Assembly (NCBI GenBank): GCA_019454105.1
Contig: CP075364.1
Location: 1,305,362-1,369,361 of the forward strand
From: Fimbriimonadaceae bacterium
GTDB taxonomy: Bacteria; Armatimonadota; Fimbriimonadia; Fimbriimonadales; Fimbriimonadaceae
Direction: 5' to 3'
Length of the DNA stretch: 64,000 bases
Shown: positions 25,796 to 34,523 of the stretch, piece by piece
How the letters are laid out: the number at the start of each line of letters is the position of its first letter
Position numbering within the stretch: the stretch's first letter is position 1
The notes under the pieces: generated by a model
Seen by the model: only the letters and a program-made list of their open reading frames with translations
What the model was told of the DNA's origin: nothing
The model's database searches: none
Program-made: the position numbers and the translations under genes

Positions 25796-26682
25796 TACAT
25801 CTTGGCGACGAACTCGGCCAGCGCCTCGTCAAGGGGTCGAACAGGCGCGATCCCCATGGACCACAGCTTGGAACTGTCCAGGGCCGTGTTCGCCGGGCGG
25901 GGGGCGTCTGTCGGCCAGTCCTCGGTCTTGACCGGTTCAACCTCAATAGGACGGTCGAGCCCGTGGTGCGAGCGGTAGGCCTCCAAGGCTTTGACCGCGA
26001 ACTCCCGCCATGTCACGGTGTCCGGCCCGGCCGCATGATACAGGCCACCGGGCAGGCCCGCCTCGCAAACGTCGGCGATGACCCGGGCCAGGTCGACAGT
26101 CGAAGTCGGGCTGCCCGTTTGGTCGTCTACGACACGAAGCGGCTGCCCTTGAAGCCAGGCTTGGACGATGGTCCGGGGGAACGACTTCCCGACCTTGCCG
26201 AAGAGCCAAGCCGTCCGGAGGATGACCGCGTCCGGGTTCGTCTCCATGACTTGCTTGTCTCCGAAGAGCTTCGTCCTCCCGTAGGTATTGACCGGATTGG
26301 CTTCGTCGGACTCTATGTAAGGGGTTCCCTTCTTGCCGTCATAGACGTAGTCGGTCGAGATGTGGAGAAACCGCCAGTGCATTTCGGCGCATAAAGCCGC
26401 CAAAGCCCCGGCGGCCGTCCCGTTCACGGCCAGGGATGCCATCGTCTCCTGTTCCGCTTGGTCGACTCGCGTGTAGGCGGCGCAGTTCACGACCCAGTCG
26501 AAATCTCCGTACTTGCCTCTTCGAAGTTCCTCAAGCCTGGCTCGGTCGCACACGTCGAAATCGACTCGGACCGGGGCGCGCAAGTCCCACCCTCGGTCTC
26601 CGAAAACGATGTCGACGTCGGTAGCAAGCATGCCCCCGCCTCCTGTCACCAGGACGCGGGGGGCGACGAGCAGACTAGACAA
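25795..26682 (-). CDS. rfbD: dTDP-4-dehydrorhamnose reductase
   Basis: A 295-aa SDR enzyme making dTDP-L-rhamnose, the donor for cell-surface rhamnans. NAD(P) motif VTGGGGMLATDV, VVNCAAYTRVDQAE, LHISTDYVYDGKKGTPY, and catalytic YGRTKLFGDK, followed by LRTAWLFGKVG. The start is TTG 26682 as the only start before the cofactor motif. No other rfb genes are nearby, but an alpha-L-rhamnosidase-like gene lies at 36.6 kb. Confidence 0.93.
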   Translation of the reverse strand: MSSLLVAPRVLVTGGGGMLATDVDIVFGDRGWDLRAPVRVDFDVCDRARLEELRRGKYGDFDWVVNCAAYTRVDQAEQETMASLAVNGTAAGALAALCAEMHWRFLHISTDYVYDGKKGTPYIESDEANPVNTYGRTKLFGDKQVMETNPDAVILRTAWLFGKVGKSFPRTIVQAWLQGQPLRVVDDQTGSPTSTVDLARVIADVCEAGLPGGLYHAAGPDTVTWREFAVKALEAYRSHHGLDRPIEVEPVKTEDWPTDAPRPANTALDSSKLWSMGIAPVRPLDEALAEFVAKM

Positions 26683-26710
26683 AACGGGGTTATTTCACCC
26701 GGTCCGGATG

Positions 26711-27745
26711 TCAGTCGCGCCGACTCGACTTGAAATACTCGATCTCGTAGCCTCGGCGGCCCCGTTCCAACCCGAACGTGTGCCACTGCATGGACGATCC
26801 GCCCCAGGGGTTTGCGAATCGGTGCCGCGCCACAATCGTGGCTCGATCTCGGTCGGCCCATACCCTTTCGATTTCGTAGCTGAGGGTGCGGGTGCTCTCG
26901 ACGGCATCGCGCAAGAGATCATAGAAGTCGTCCGCCTCGATCCGATAGCGGCCCTCGCAATCGAGTTCGACCAAAACAGAGCCTCTGGCCGGCACCAAGT
27001 CTGACATGGAGCGAATCCGGCCCCTGCGGAAAGAGTCCTCAATGGACCTCACCGCGTCGTCGAGGTCTCGGTCGCGGTAGTCCCTGCTCCACCGACCGTT
27101 GTCGCGCCGCCAATCATAAGAGGTCGTGCAGGCCGACCACGAAAAGCTGCCCAAGCTGACTCGGAACACCTGGATGTACGGCGGCAGGTGGCCGTAATAG
27201 TAGAACGGCGACGGGACGCACCGGTCCGACGACCACTGGAACCCGTAGTGCGGGTACCAGAAGTTGTCGTCCCGCCATCGAGAGTCATAGCCGAAGTAGC
27301 CGTCGCGATAACCGGAGTGGCCCCTTTGCACCCGGTTCTCCCGGTCGGCATCGATCACGATCTTGCGGTTGGAGGCCACGACGGGGGCGTCTGTGATGAC
27401 GACGCCCTGAGTCCGGCCCCGGGCCGCCTGGTTGTGGACGGTGCCATAAGAGACCGATCCGCTCCGAGAAGCCCCGTCGCGCTTGCCCGTCAGAGAGCCG
27501 GAGTTCGGTACCGGTTGGTCTTGTCGACGCGGCGGCTCGGCGCGACCCGAATTGTCGTTCTTGCGACCATCATCCTGCTTCCTGGGCGGGGCCTCCTTTC
27601 TGGGGGGAGATCCCTTTGAGCCGACTTGGGGGTTGCCTTTCGGTTCGCCCCCTTTTTTACCGGTGATGCTGCCCTGGGCCAGGGCGAAGAGGCTTAGGCC
27701 GAAAGAGAGGGACAAGACCGCTGCGATCCGATGGATGGACTTCAT
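26711..27745 (-). CDS. Secreted protein with basic disordered region, unknown
   Basis: A 344-aa protein with a signal peptide (MKSIHRIAAVLSLSFGLSLFALAQ), then about 90 residues of Lys/Arg/Pro/Gly/Asp-rich low complexity, then a region full of Tyr, Trp, Arg and Asp (HSGYRDGYFGYDSRW, FWYPHYGFQW) and a C-terminal alpha/beta part (SDLVPARGSVLVELDCEGRY). No family recognised. It is divergent from the MFS gene, 66 bases apart, so both promoters lie in that gap. Confidence 0.7.
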   Translation of the reverse strand: MKSIHRIAAVLSLSFGLSLFALAQGSITGKKGGEPKGNPQVGSKGSPPRKEAPPRKQDDGRKNDNSGRAEPPRRQDQPVPNSGSLTGKRDGASRSGSVSYGTVHNQAARGRTQGVVITDAPVVASNRKIVIDADRENRVQRGHSGYRDGYFGYDSRWRDDNFWYPHYGFQWSSDRCVPSPFYYYGHLPPYIQVFRVSLGSFSWSACTTSYDWRRDNGRWSRDYRDRDLDDAVRSIEDSFRRGRIRSMSDLVPARGSVLVELDCEGRYRIEADDFYDLLRDAVESTRTLSYEIERVWADRDRATIVARHRFANPWGGSSMQWHTFGLERGRRGYEIEYFKSSRRD

Positions 27746-27811
27746 TGTCTACTGCTGGTTCGACGCCTGGCCGCCGGGCATCGTTTCAAGCGAACGGGAG
27801 ATAATGGCCCG

Positions 27812-29068
27812 GTGAACCCTCGGCCCGCTGTCTATCGGGATTCGCTCTGGTGGAACCTTGGGTTCAGTTCGTATTGGTTCGCCACGAGCTACAAGTGGTT
27901 CATCCTGCTCTTCATCGCGATCCCCGACCAAGTGGCGCGGATCGTGGGGGCCGAACAGAAGAACGCCGCTTGGGGCGGCGTCTATGCTTTGGGGGCCATC
28001 TGGGCTGTGTTCGGCCCCACCATCTTCGGAGCCTGGAGCGACCGAGCCCGCTCCCCTTGGGGCCATCGTCAGCCGTTCATCGCAGTCGGGGCGGGCCTGA
28101 CCGTCATCGGTCTGTTCGCGGTCTATCAAGCCCCCAATATCGCCCTCTTGACCGCGGCCTATCTGTTGCTTCAAGTTGCCGACGACGTGGGGACAGGCCC
28201 CTACGGCGGCATGGTGCCCGAGATCGTGCCAGAAGCCAAGCGGGGTCGAGCCAGCGCCGTCCTTACGCTGGTCCAACGCATAGGGGAACTGGCGTCAGCC
28301 GGGGCCGGGATCTTGCTCCAGCGCACGGAGCTGATCTTCATCGGGATCGGGGTTGTGAACGTGCTTTGCGCAGCATGGACGATCTGGACTGTTAGAGGGA
28401 TCGAGCCTCTGCCCGAGGCTTCGAGGAAGGTTGAGTCGTCGTTTTGGTCCGTCTGGATCGCGCCCTGGAAGAGCCACGACTTCCGCACTTTGTGGTTCAG
28501 CCGCTTCCTGACGATGGCGGCAGCCTATCTGGTGACCAACTATATCCTCTACTTCCTCCAGGACATGTTCTCGAGCTATCGTCTTCTTTCTTGGGACCTG
28601 AAGAACGCGAACACAGGAGTCATGGTCCTGGCCCTCACGGTCTCGGTGGCTGCGAGCCTGGGAGCCCTCTTCGCGGTGCGCGTCGCCGATGCTTGGGGGC
28701 GAAAGCGACTGGTCTATCTCTCGACAGCGATCATCGTCACGGTGCTCGTGCCCTTCGCTGTGACGCGCGATTTCACGCTGCTTTGGCTCATGGCTTGGCC
28801 GTTTGGCTTCGGTCAAGGGATCCGTGCCTCGGTCGATTGGGCGATGGCGGCCGACATTCTTCCAAAGAAGGAGGAATCTGGAGCCCAAATGGGTCTGTGG
28901 TCGTCGAGCCAGACCGCTGTGCAAGTCTTGGTCGGTGGCAGTGGAGCCCTGATCCAGCAGCTCAACAGCCGGGCCTTGGGACTTGGTTACATGACCGCCA
29001 TCTGGACCGCTGGCGGTCTATTTTTGGTCGGATCATGGCTCGTCCGCCAAGTGCGCGGCAGCCGTTGA
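27812..29068 (+). CDS. MFS transporter
   Basis: A 418-aa permease with about 12 hydrophobic helices. The loop 2-3 motif is WSDRARSPWGHRQPFI, the form seen in the sucrose/glycoside-pentoside-hexuronide branch, and PEIVPEAKRGRASAV follows helix 4. The C-terminal half repeats the pattern. GTG 27812 has GGGAG about 10 bases upstream. The transported substrate is probably a sugar or glycoside but is not determined by the sequence. Confidence 0.88.
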   Translation: MNPRPAVYRDSLWWNLGFSSYWFATSYKWFILLFIAIPDQVARIVGAEQKNAAWGGVYALGAIWAVFGPTIFGAWSDRARSPWGHRQPFIAVGAGLTVIGLFAVYQAPNIALLTAAYLLLQVADDVGTGPYGGMVPEIVPEAKRGRASAVLTLVQRIGELASAGAGILLQRTELIFIGIGVVNVLCAAWTIWTVRGIEPLPEASRKVESSFWSVWIAPWKSHDFRTLWFSRFLTMAAAYLVTNYILYFLQDMFSSYRLLSWDLKNANTGVMVLALTVSVAASLGALFAVRVADAWGRKRLVYLSTAIIVTVLVPFAVTRDFTLLWLMAWPFGFGQGIRASVDWAMAADILPKKEESGAQMGLWSSSQTAVQVLVGGSGALIQQLNSRALGLGYMTAIWTAGGLFLVGSWLVRQVRGSR

Positions 29069-29109
29069 CCCAAAGGGCCGGTATCGGGTCGGTATCCTCC
29101 CTGCCGTCC

Positions 29110-30939
29110 ATGAGCTTTCCGATGCGCTCCGTTTGGTGCGGCGAGATCCGGGCCGAACACGAAGGCCAAGAAGTGACCCTGAACGGTTGGGCCCACAAGG
29201 TCCGCGACCTGGGGGGCTTGCTGTTCATCGATTTGCGCGACCGCACCGGGCTCGTCCAGCTCATGATCGACCCCGAGACTCAAGGCAAGCCGGACATCAA
29301 GCCGGAGTCGTCGCTCTCTGTCACCGGACGAGTCTCGCTGCGGGACGAGGCGGCCAGAAATCCGAAGATGACCACCGGCGACATCGAGGTGGTCGTCAGC
29401 GGCCTGACGGTGCTCAACCCCTGCGGCGTGCTTCCCTTCCCCTTGAGCGACGAAGACCAAATGGCGCGGGTCAACGAGGAGCTGAGGGTCAAGTATCGGT
29501 ATCTCGACCTGCGGCGGCCGACGATGTACCAGCGGTTGGCAGTCCGAGCCGATTGTGTCCGGAGAATGCGACAGTTCCTGGACGAGCGGGGATTCCTTGA
29601 GATCGAGACACCGATCTTCACCCGGTCTACCCCGGAGGGAGCCCGGGACTACTTGGTTCCCTATCGACTTGAACCGGGCCACTTCTATGCCCTTCCCCAG
29701 AGCCCGCAGCAGTACAAGCAACTGCTCATGGTCGCTGGGATCGAGCGGTACTACCAGATCGCGAAGTGTTTCCGCGACGAGGCGCAGAGGTCCGACCGGC
29801 AACCCGAGTTCACCCAGCTCGACTTGGAGATGTCTTATATCCAGCAAGAGGACGTCCTCGAGTTGATCGAGGGGTTGACGCTGGAGGTGGTCAATGGGGT
29901 GATCGAAAAGTTTGGGCTGGCGAAGGACAAGATCGGCCCGTTCAAACGCATGACTTATGACGAGTCGATGCGTCTTTTCGGGAACGACAAGCCCGACGTC
30001 CGGTTCGGCTTGAACCTGTTCGACATCGAGGAGGTGGCCCGAGGGTGCGGGTTCGGAGTATTCAAGTCCACGATCGAGAGCGGCGGCTGCGTGCGGGGCG
30101 TGCGTTACCCGGGCGGGGCCTCGCTCAGTCGCAAAGAGGTCGGCGAGCTGGAGGAGTTCTGCAAAGGCTTCGGCGCCAAGGGGATGGCGAGCCTGGGCTT
30201 GGTCGCCGAGCCCGGAGAGGGGACGGTCGACCTGGGCGACGGCCGCCACGCCAAAGGTTCGGTCGCCAAGTTCTTCAGTCTTGAGGAGCTTCACGCCATT
30301 TTCCTGGCGGGGAAGGCTGAGCCTGGGGATCTATTGTGCTTTATTGCTGATTCTTGGACAGTTTCTTGCGAAGTCCTGTCTCGACTGCGTTTGTTGGTTG
30401 GCGACCGGTGCGGCCTGCGCGACCCGCGAAAGCTCGCTTTCGTCTTCGTGGTCGATTTTCCCCTCGTGCATTGGGAACCGGAGACGGGATTATGGGAACC
30501 CTCTCATCACCCGTTCACTTCGCCCAAAGCCGAGGACCTGGTCTATCTGGACACGGATCCGGGACGGATCCGTGCCGACTGCTACGACGTGGTCTGCAAC
30601 GGGGTCGAATGGGCCTCGGGATCGATCCGGATCAACCGGCCGGACATCCAGGCCCGGATCTTCCAACTCATCGGGATCAGCGAAGAGGAGCAACAGTCGC
30701 GCTTCGGGCACATCTTGGAAGCTTTCACCTTTGGGGCGCCGCCGCACGGTGGGATCGCGCCGGGTATCGACCGCCTCGTCATGTTCCTCATGGACGACGA
30801 GAACATCCGCGAAGTCATCGCCTTCCCGAAGCTAGGCGGCGGCTACGACCCGATGATGGGCGCCCCCAGCGACATCGACGCCAAACAGTGGGAAGAAATG
30901 GGACTGACTGTGCGATCAGTTTCAGCCAGGCTCCAATGA
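29110..30939 (+). CDS. aspS: Aspartyl-tRNA synthetase
   Basis: A 609-aa class IIb synthetase of the bacterial type. OB-fold anticodon domain (VTLNGWAHKVRDLGGLLFIDLRD...), motif 1 region ending in FLEIETPIFTRSTPEGARDY, motif 2 CFRDEAQRSDRQPEFTQLD, the GAD insertion (VARGCGFGVFKSTIESGG), and motif 3 GGIAPGIDRLVMFLMD. ATG 29110; MRSVWCG at 29122 is an alternative. Whether it also charges tRNA-Asn cannot be told here. It ends 4 bases from the convergent unknown gene. Confidence 0.97.
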   Translation: MSFPMRSVWCGEIRAEHEGQEVTLNGWAHKVRDLGGLLFIDLRDRTGLVQLMIDPETQGKPDIKPESSLSVTGRVSLRDEAARNPKMTTGDIEVVVSGLTVLNPCGVLPFPLSDEDQMARVNEELRVKYRYLDLRRPTMYQRLAVRADCVRRMRQFLDERGFLEIETPIFTRSTPEGARDYLVPYRLEPGHFYALPQSPQQYKQLLMVAGIERYYQIAKCFRDEAQRSDRQPEFTQLDLEMSYIQQEDVLELIEGLTLEVVNGVIEKFGLAKDKIGPFKRMTYDESMRLFGNDKPDVRFGLNLFDIEEVARGCGFGVFKSTIESGGCVRGVRYPGGASLSRKEVGELEEFCKGFGAKGMASLGLVAEPGEGTVDLGDGRHAKGSVAKFFSLEELHAIFLAGKAEPGDLLCFIADSWTVSCEVLSRLRLLVGDRCGLRDPRKLAFVFVVDFPLVHWEPETGLWEPSHHPFTSPKAEDLVYLDTDPGRIRADCYDVVCNGVEWASGSIRINRPDIQARIFQLIGISEEEQQSRFGHILEAFTFGAPPHGGIAPGIDRLVMFLMDDENIREVIAFPKLGGGYDPMMGAPSDIDAKQWEEMGLTVRSVSARLQ

Positions 30940-30943
30940 AGTT

Positions 30944-31924
30944 TCAGGGAGGGGTCAGACCAAAAACAATGGCATTGAACAAGCCATCGGGTGACAGTCG
31001 CCCGACGACCAAGATGGGAATCTTGGCGACGCTCTCGATCCGGGCATTGCCGAGGAACTTAGAGACCGCCTCAGCACCACCCAGGCTTGCCGTTTGTCCT
31101 TCGATCTTGGCCCGAATCTGATCTCGAATCTTCGGATCCAGATCGCCTACGTTCTTACCAATTTGATTGTCGAGACCCGGACTTGGACTGGTTCCTTCAG
31201 TTGACACGAAGAACCTTTGAATGGCGTCGCCCGCTTCTTCTCTTGCTTCCTTATGCCAGTTGTACAACTGGTCGACAACGGCCTTGAGATCTTCCATCCG
31301 CTGAAAGCGATTGTTCGCGCCTTTACCAAAGGACATGATCTCGACACCTCGAACAGGATCGAAGAAAGGTTCACTATCCTTGGGTTGACTGGAATTAGGG
31401 CCGCTAGTTCGAGCAAGCTTTACCGGCGACTCAAGTAGCCGCGACTTAACGCCTTCAGGAAACTCCGGTTCAATGTTCACTGTGATCGACCTATCGCCAT
31501 CGGTCAGTCTGACCATAGTCGAAGGCAAAATCGTGACGTTGGCGTTATCAAGCTCTTCTAGTCGCATCACCGCATTCATTGTCAGCGATACCAAGAGCCT
31601 CACGCTAGGTGATTTCGAGACTGCGACGACACCATGATCATCGGACGCTATAATTTCTCTCAGTGCTCCGTTGAGGGCCGTGTACGCCAAGTCAGCTCGA
31701 AGGCTCTTATCGAAGATATAGCCACGACGATGAAGGACGACAAGCGTCGAGCCGTGTTGTTTCACCGCCAGGCTAAGGGCTTCCTGACCACGTATAGCTT
31801 CTAGTTCCTTAACGTACTTTGGTTGGTCTCCTTGGTAAGCAAAGACGACCGCCTCCAAGTCAGCCCGGGCCGAACTAGCAACGAGGAGACTGACCGCCGT
31901 CAACAAAGGCTTAGACCAATCCAT
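30944..31924 (-). CDS. Secreted protein, unknown function
   Basis: A 326-aa protein with a signal peptide (MDWSKPLLTAVSLLVASSARA). It begins ADLEAVVFAYQGDQPKYVKELEAIRG, followed by alternating helices and strands and a KIPILVVGRLSPDGLFNAIV end. No catalytic motif or family is recognised. The base composition is visibly lower in GC than the flanking aspS gene. It follows the 151-aa gene by 4 bases, so the two form an operon. Confidence 0.65.
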   Translation of the reverse strand: MDWSKPLLTAVSLLVASSARADLEAVVFAYQGDQPKYVKELEAIRGQEALSLAVKQHGSTLVVLHRRGYIFDKSLRADLAYTALNGALREIIASDDHGVVAVSKSPSVRLLVSLTMNAVMRLEELDNANVTILPSTMVRLTDGDRSITVNIEPEFPEGVKSRLLESPVKLARTSGPNSSQPKDSEPFFDPVRGVEIMSFGKGANNRFQRMEDLKAVVDQLYNWHKEAREEAGDAIQRFFVSTEGTSPSPGLDNQIGKNVGDLDPKIRDQIRAKIEGQTASLGGAEAVSKFLGNARIESVAKIPILVVGRLSPDGLFNAIVFGLTPP

Positions 31925-31928
31925 ACGG

Positions 31929-32384
31929 TCACTCCGGAACGTCTAGCGGGAACACGCCCCAAAATGTATGTGGCAGGTTCGTAGTGCCAGATGCGATGAC
32001 GCTCGACCGTAAAGACACCGATGTCCCCTTCGAACCATGTCCATTTCTCGATTCGAGACTCGCGTATCCAGCGGATTTCACCTGTGGAACAGTGACGAGT
32101 CGCAGAGAGTGATCCTGGTAGTCCCAGGATCTCGAAGCCCACTCCTGTTGCAACGGCATGAACTTCGCCGACCAGTTGTCAGGACCGCCCGGAGAACCTA
32201 CGATGAACTGCTCGCGATCAAGAACACCCTCGGCTGCGGGAACCGTATAGGATGGCCCATAGTTGACGAGGTTAATGACGTAGTCATACCGAATTGTGCT
32301 GACCAGTGTCGTGCCAGCATGACGCCACTCGGTTGGAGGCGATGTCATCAGTAGAAGCGGAACGAGGCAAAGCTCGCTTACCAT
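31929..32384 (-). CDS. Small secreted protein, unknown function
   Basis: A 151-aa protein with a short hydrophobic N terminus (MVSELCLVPLLLMTSPP). The rest is mostly beta-like with Trp and Tyr residues (STIRYDYVINLVNYGPSY, DNWSAKFMPLQQEWASRSWD). No family recognised. Lower GC than average; probably acquired together with the downstream gene. Confidence 0.6.
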   Translation of the reverse strand: MVSELCLVPLLLMTSPPTEWRHAGTTLVSTIRYDYVINLVNYGPSYTVPAAEGVLDREQFIVGSPGGPDNWSAKFMPLQQEWASRSWDYQDHSLRLVTVPQVKSAGYASLESRNGHGSKGTSVSLRSSVIASGTTNLPHTFWGVFPLDVPE

Positions 32385-32469
32385 GTTACGATACTAGACC
32401 GGATCGACGATGACAATGGTTAATTCGGTGTTAATCTTGCAAATTTTCTTGGAAGGGCTCTATCGCTCA

Positions 32470-33264
32470 TCAGACGTACAGCGAGCCACTCATGGCGGTC
32501 GCCGCCCTACCCCTGAGGGTGACACGGCTGTCCGAGAGTTCCGTCTCGATCACGCCGCGGCGCGGCGAGAGCTGAAGAGCGCGCATGGACGTTTTGTTCA
32601 GCTTCTCGCCCCAAAATGGGGCCAAAGCGCAGTGGGCCGAGCCGGTGGCGTGATCTTCGGGCACGCCGGACTGTGGCGCGAAGAAGCGGCTCACGAAGTC
32701 ATAGCCCTCGGTGTCGGCCTTGGCGGTCACGGCGAGGCCGACCAAGCCGAGGGTCTTGACCGCCGCCATGTCGGGGCGCATGGTTCGGACGGCTTGCTCG
32801 CGGCTCATCATCGCGACCCAGATCCGGTCGTTCTTGCCCATCCAGACGGGATCGAAACCCAGGAGCGGGGCGATGTCGTAGGGCGGGTCGGCCTCAATCG
32901 GCTCTTCTGAAGGAAAGTCCATCGCCACAAGGCCGTCTTCGGCCTGGCAGACGAGTTCGCCCGCCTGAGTAGCGAATAGGATCGGATCCTGGCGGGGAAC
33001 CTGGTCTGACTCCCAAAGCGCGTGGGCGGCAGCGAGCGTCGCATGACCGCAAAGTCCCACCTCGACCGTCGGTGTGAACCAGCGCAGGCCCCACCTTCCG
33101 CCGCTCTCAGGCCAAACGAACGCCGTCTCGGCCTGGTTGACCTCCATCGCGACGTCCTGCATCCAGTTCGGATCCAGCTCCTGGTTCAGCACGACGACCC
33201 CGGCCGGGTTCCCGGTGAAGGGCCCGTTTCCAAAAGCGTCGACGATGAAGAGAGGCCGCGCCAT
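32470..33264 (-). CDS. PhzF-family isomerase
   Basis: A 264-aa protein with the diaminopimelate-epimerase-like fold of PhzF. FIVDAFGNGPFTGNPAGVVVL at the N terminus and catalytic glutamate in NQAETAFVWPE are typical, as are RWFTPTVEVGLCGHATLAAAHALW and the second-half SRFFAPQSGVPEDHATGSAHCALAPFW. Substrate unknown; most such proteins are not in phenazine pathways. ATG 33264 is preferred over TTG 33273. A TATATT lies just upstream, so the mRNA may have a very short leader. Confidence 0.92.
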   Translation of the reverse strand: MARPLFIVDAFGNGPFTGNPAGVVVLNQELDPNWMQDVAMEVNQAETAFVWPESGGRWGLRWFTPTVEVGLCGHATLAAAHALWESDQVPRQDPILFATQAGELVCQAEDGLVAMDFPSEEPIEADPPYDIAPLLGFDPVWMGKNDRIWVAMMSREQAVRTMRPDMAAVKTLGLVGLAVTAKADTEGYDFVSRFFAPQSGVPEDHATGSAHCALAPFWGEKLNKTSMRALQLSPRRGVIETELSDSRVTLRGRAATAMSGSLYV

Positions 33265-33311
33265 CCCCGCCAATATACTTGGCCGCCTCCCTCGTCAACT
33301 TAAGAGCAGAG

Positions 33312-34523
33312 TCAGTGGGAAGCGCGGCCTTTGAACCGACCGTGTCTCGCAAAGTGAACCAGAGCGGCGGCAAGGACAACGAGGCATGCTCCAGCGAGGC
33401 ACCATGCAACGAGAAGGTCAGTCGCGCTGGCTCTTCTGGCACCCGGACTCCTCACATCCAGTGACACAGGACTTTTACCGGAGTCTTGAGCGCTCTCCAA
33501 CTCTGGGTCACGAAGAACTGACACCTGAGAATTTCCGCTTAGCTTCTCGCTATAAGAAGGACTTCCTTTCTTGACAGTCAATGCGATTGGCGCACCCGAC
33601 TCCGCATCGATGGCGAGTGACACCTCACTATCTTCGTAAAACCAACACACCCTTGCCCGGTGCTCTTCGGCCAGCCGTGCTCCCTCGGTAACACCATAAG
33701 CTGAATTGCCGCCCTTGAGAACCTCCAATCGGAGCTTGTCTAAGACTGCATCGTTTCCCGGCCAGGTCCACGCATCGGTCTGTCCCCTGGCTCCTCTCAG
33801 TCGAGCGTTTGCCAAACATTGAGAGAAGACTCCCTGCATCGCTTGGAGCGCCTCTCCCCTCTCCATAACCCGCCCGGGAGGATCGAACCTCCACTGGTCA
33901 GAGCCCGATAAGAGCATCAAACCGCCGGTGACGGCGTCAAACGTCAGAGTCGCGGAATTGAGGTGACCTTTCCATCCTTGTACTGGTTCTTCGAACCTGG
34001 TCACGACGGTAAAACCATCGAACGCGCTTTTCCATCTGCCGTCTGGAGGTGAGTTGTGTGTCACGCCCTTTCGAACCATAGATAACTTGTCCAAGCCCGC
34101 GGCCCTCAAGACGCCTTCTGCCCTTGCCCAGACCAAGCCGTCTTCCCGAAGCACCAAATCGTCATGCTTTCTAGTCCGGTCGGTCACGAGATCAGACACT
34201 TTGAAGTCTGAGTATCCTGTGACCACGCCGCTTTGGGGATTGATGCTGACTGAGACAGATCCGTTATCAAGGTCAACGTTCCATAGTCGATAAGTTGTTC
34301 CTGGTCTGTTGATCATCTCGGCGCGGCCATTCACAGAAGCTTCTCGGGCTCCGATCGCTCTCACAAAACTCACCGCGCGGTGTACGGCCGCCTCATCTGT
34401 ACGAATTTCCTGGCCCGTCGCCAGATTCACGGTAAGAACCGAGAGCGAGGAAATGACTACGAGTCGGGAGTAAAGAACTGACGATTGCAGACTCCCATTG
34501 CGGCGATGCCCAAAGATGTTCAT
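33312..34523 (-). CDS. Membrane-anchored protein with PepSY/YPEB-like repeats
   Basis: A 403-aa protein. The N terminus has a signal-like helix (LYSRLVVISSLSVLTVNLATG); a C-terminal helix at about 370-392 (LLVAWCLAGACLVVLAAALV) is followed by a basic tail, which suits anchoring with the bulk outside. Three stretches resemble PepSY/YPEB strands: VSVSINPQSGVVTGYSD, ATLTFDAVTGGLMLLSG and VSLAIDAESGAPIALT. PepSY domains inhibit or chaperone proteases. ATG 34523 overlaps the stop of the caspase-like gene (ATGA). The role as that protein's inhibitor or anchor is inference. Lower GC than average. Confidence 0.6.
   Translation of the reverse strand: MNIFGHRRNGSLQSSVLYSRLVVISSLSVLTVNLATGQEIRTDEAAVHRAVSFVRAIGAREASVNGRAEMINRPGTTYRLWNVDLDNGSVSVSINPQSGVVTGYSDFKVSDLVTDRTRKHDDLVLREDGLVWARAEGVLRAAGLDKLSMVRKGVTHNSPPDGRWKSAFDGFTVVTRFEEPVQGWKGHLNSATLTFDAVTGGLMLLSGSDQWRFDPPGRVMERGEALQAMQGVFSQCLANARLRGARGQTDAWTWPGNDAVLDKLRLEVLKGGNSAYGVTEGARLAEEHRARVCWFYEDSEVSLAIDAESGAPIALTVKKGSPSYSEKLSGNSQVSVLRDPELESAQDSGKSPVSLDVRSPGARRASATDLLVAWCLAGACLVVLAAALVHFARHGRFKGRASH

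Noticed and set aside
27731-27811. Longer N terminus for the MFS transporter
   Set aside because: These codons overlap the divergent gene's signal-peptide region and lack membrane character; GTG 27812 has a better ribosome site.
29065-29098. TTGACC and TATCCT as an aspS promoter
   Set aside because: The spacing of 22 bases is too long for a sigma-70 type promoter and the nearer TATCGG is too close.
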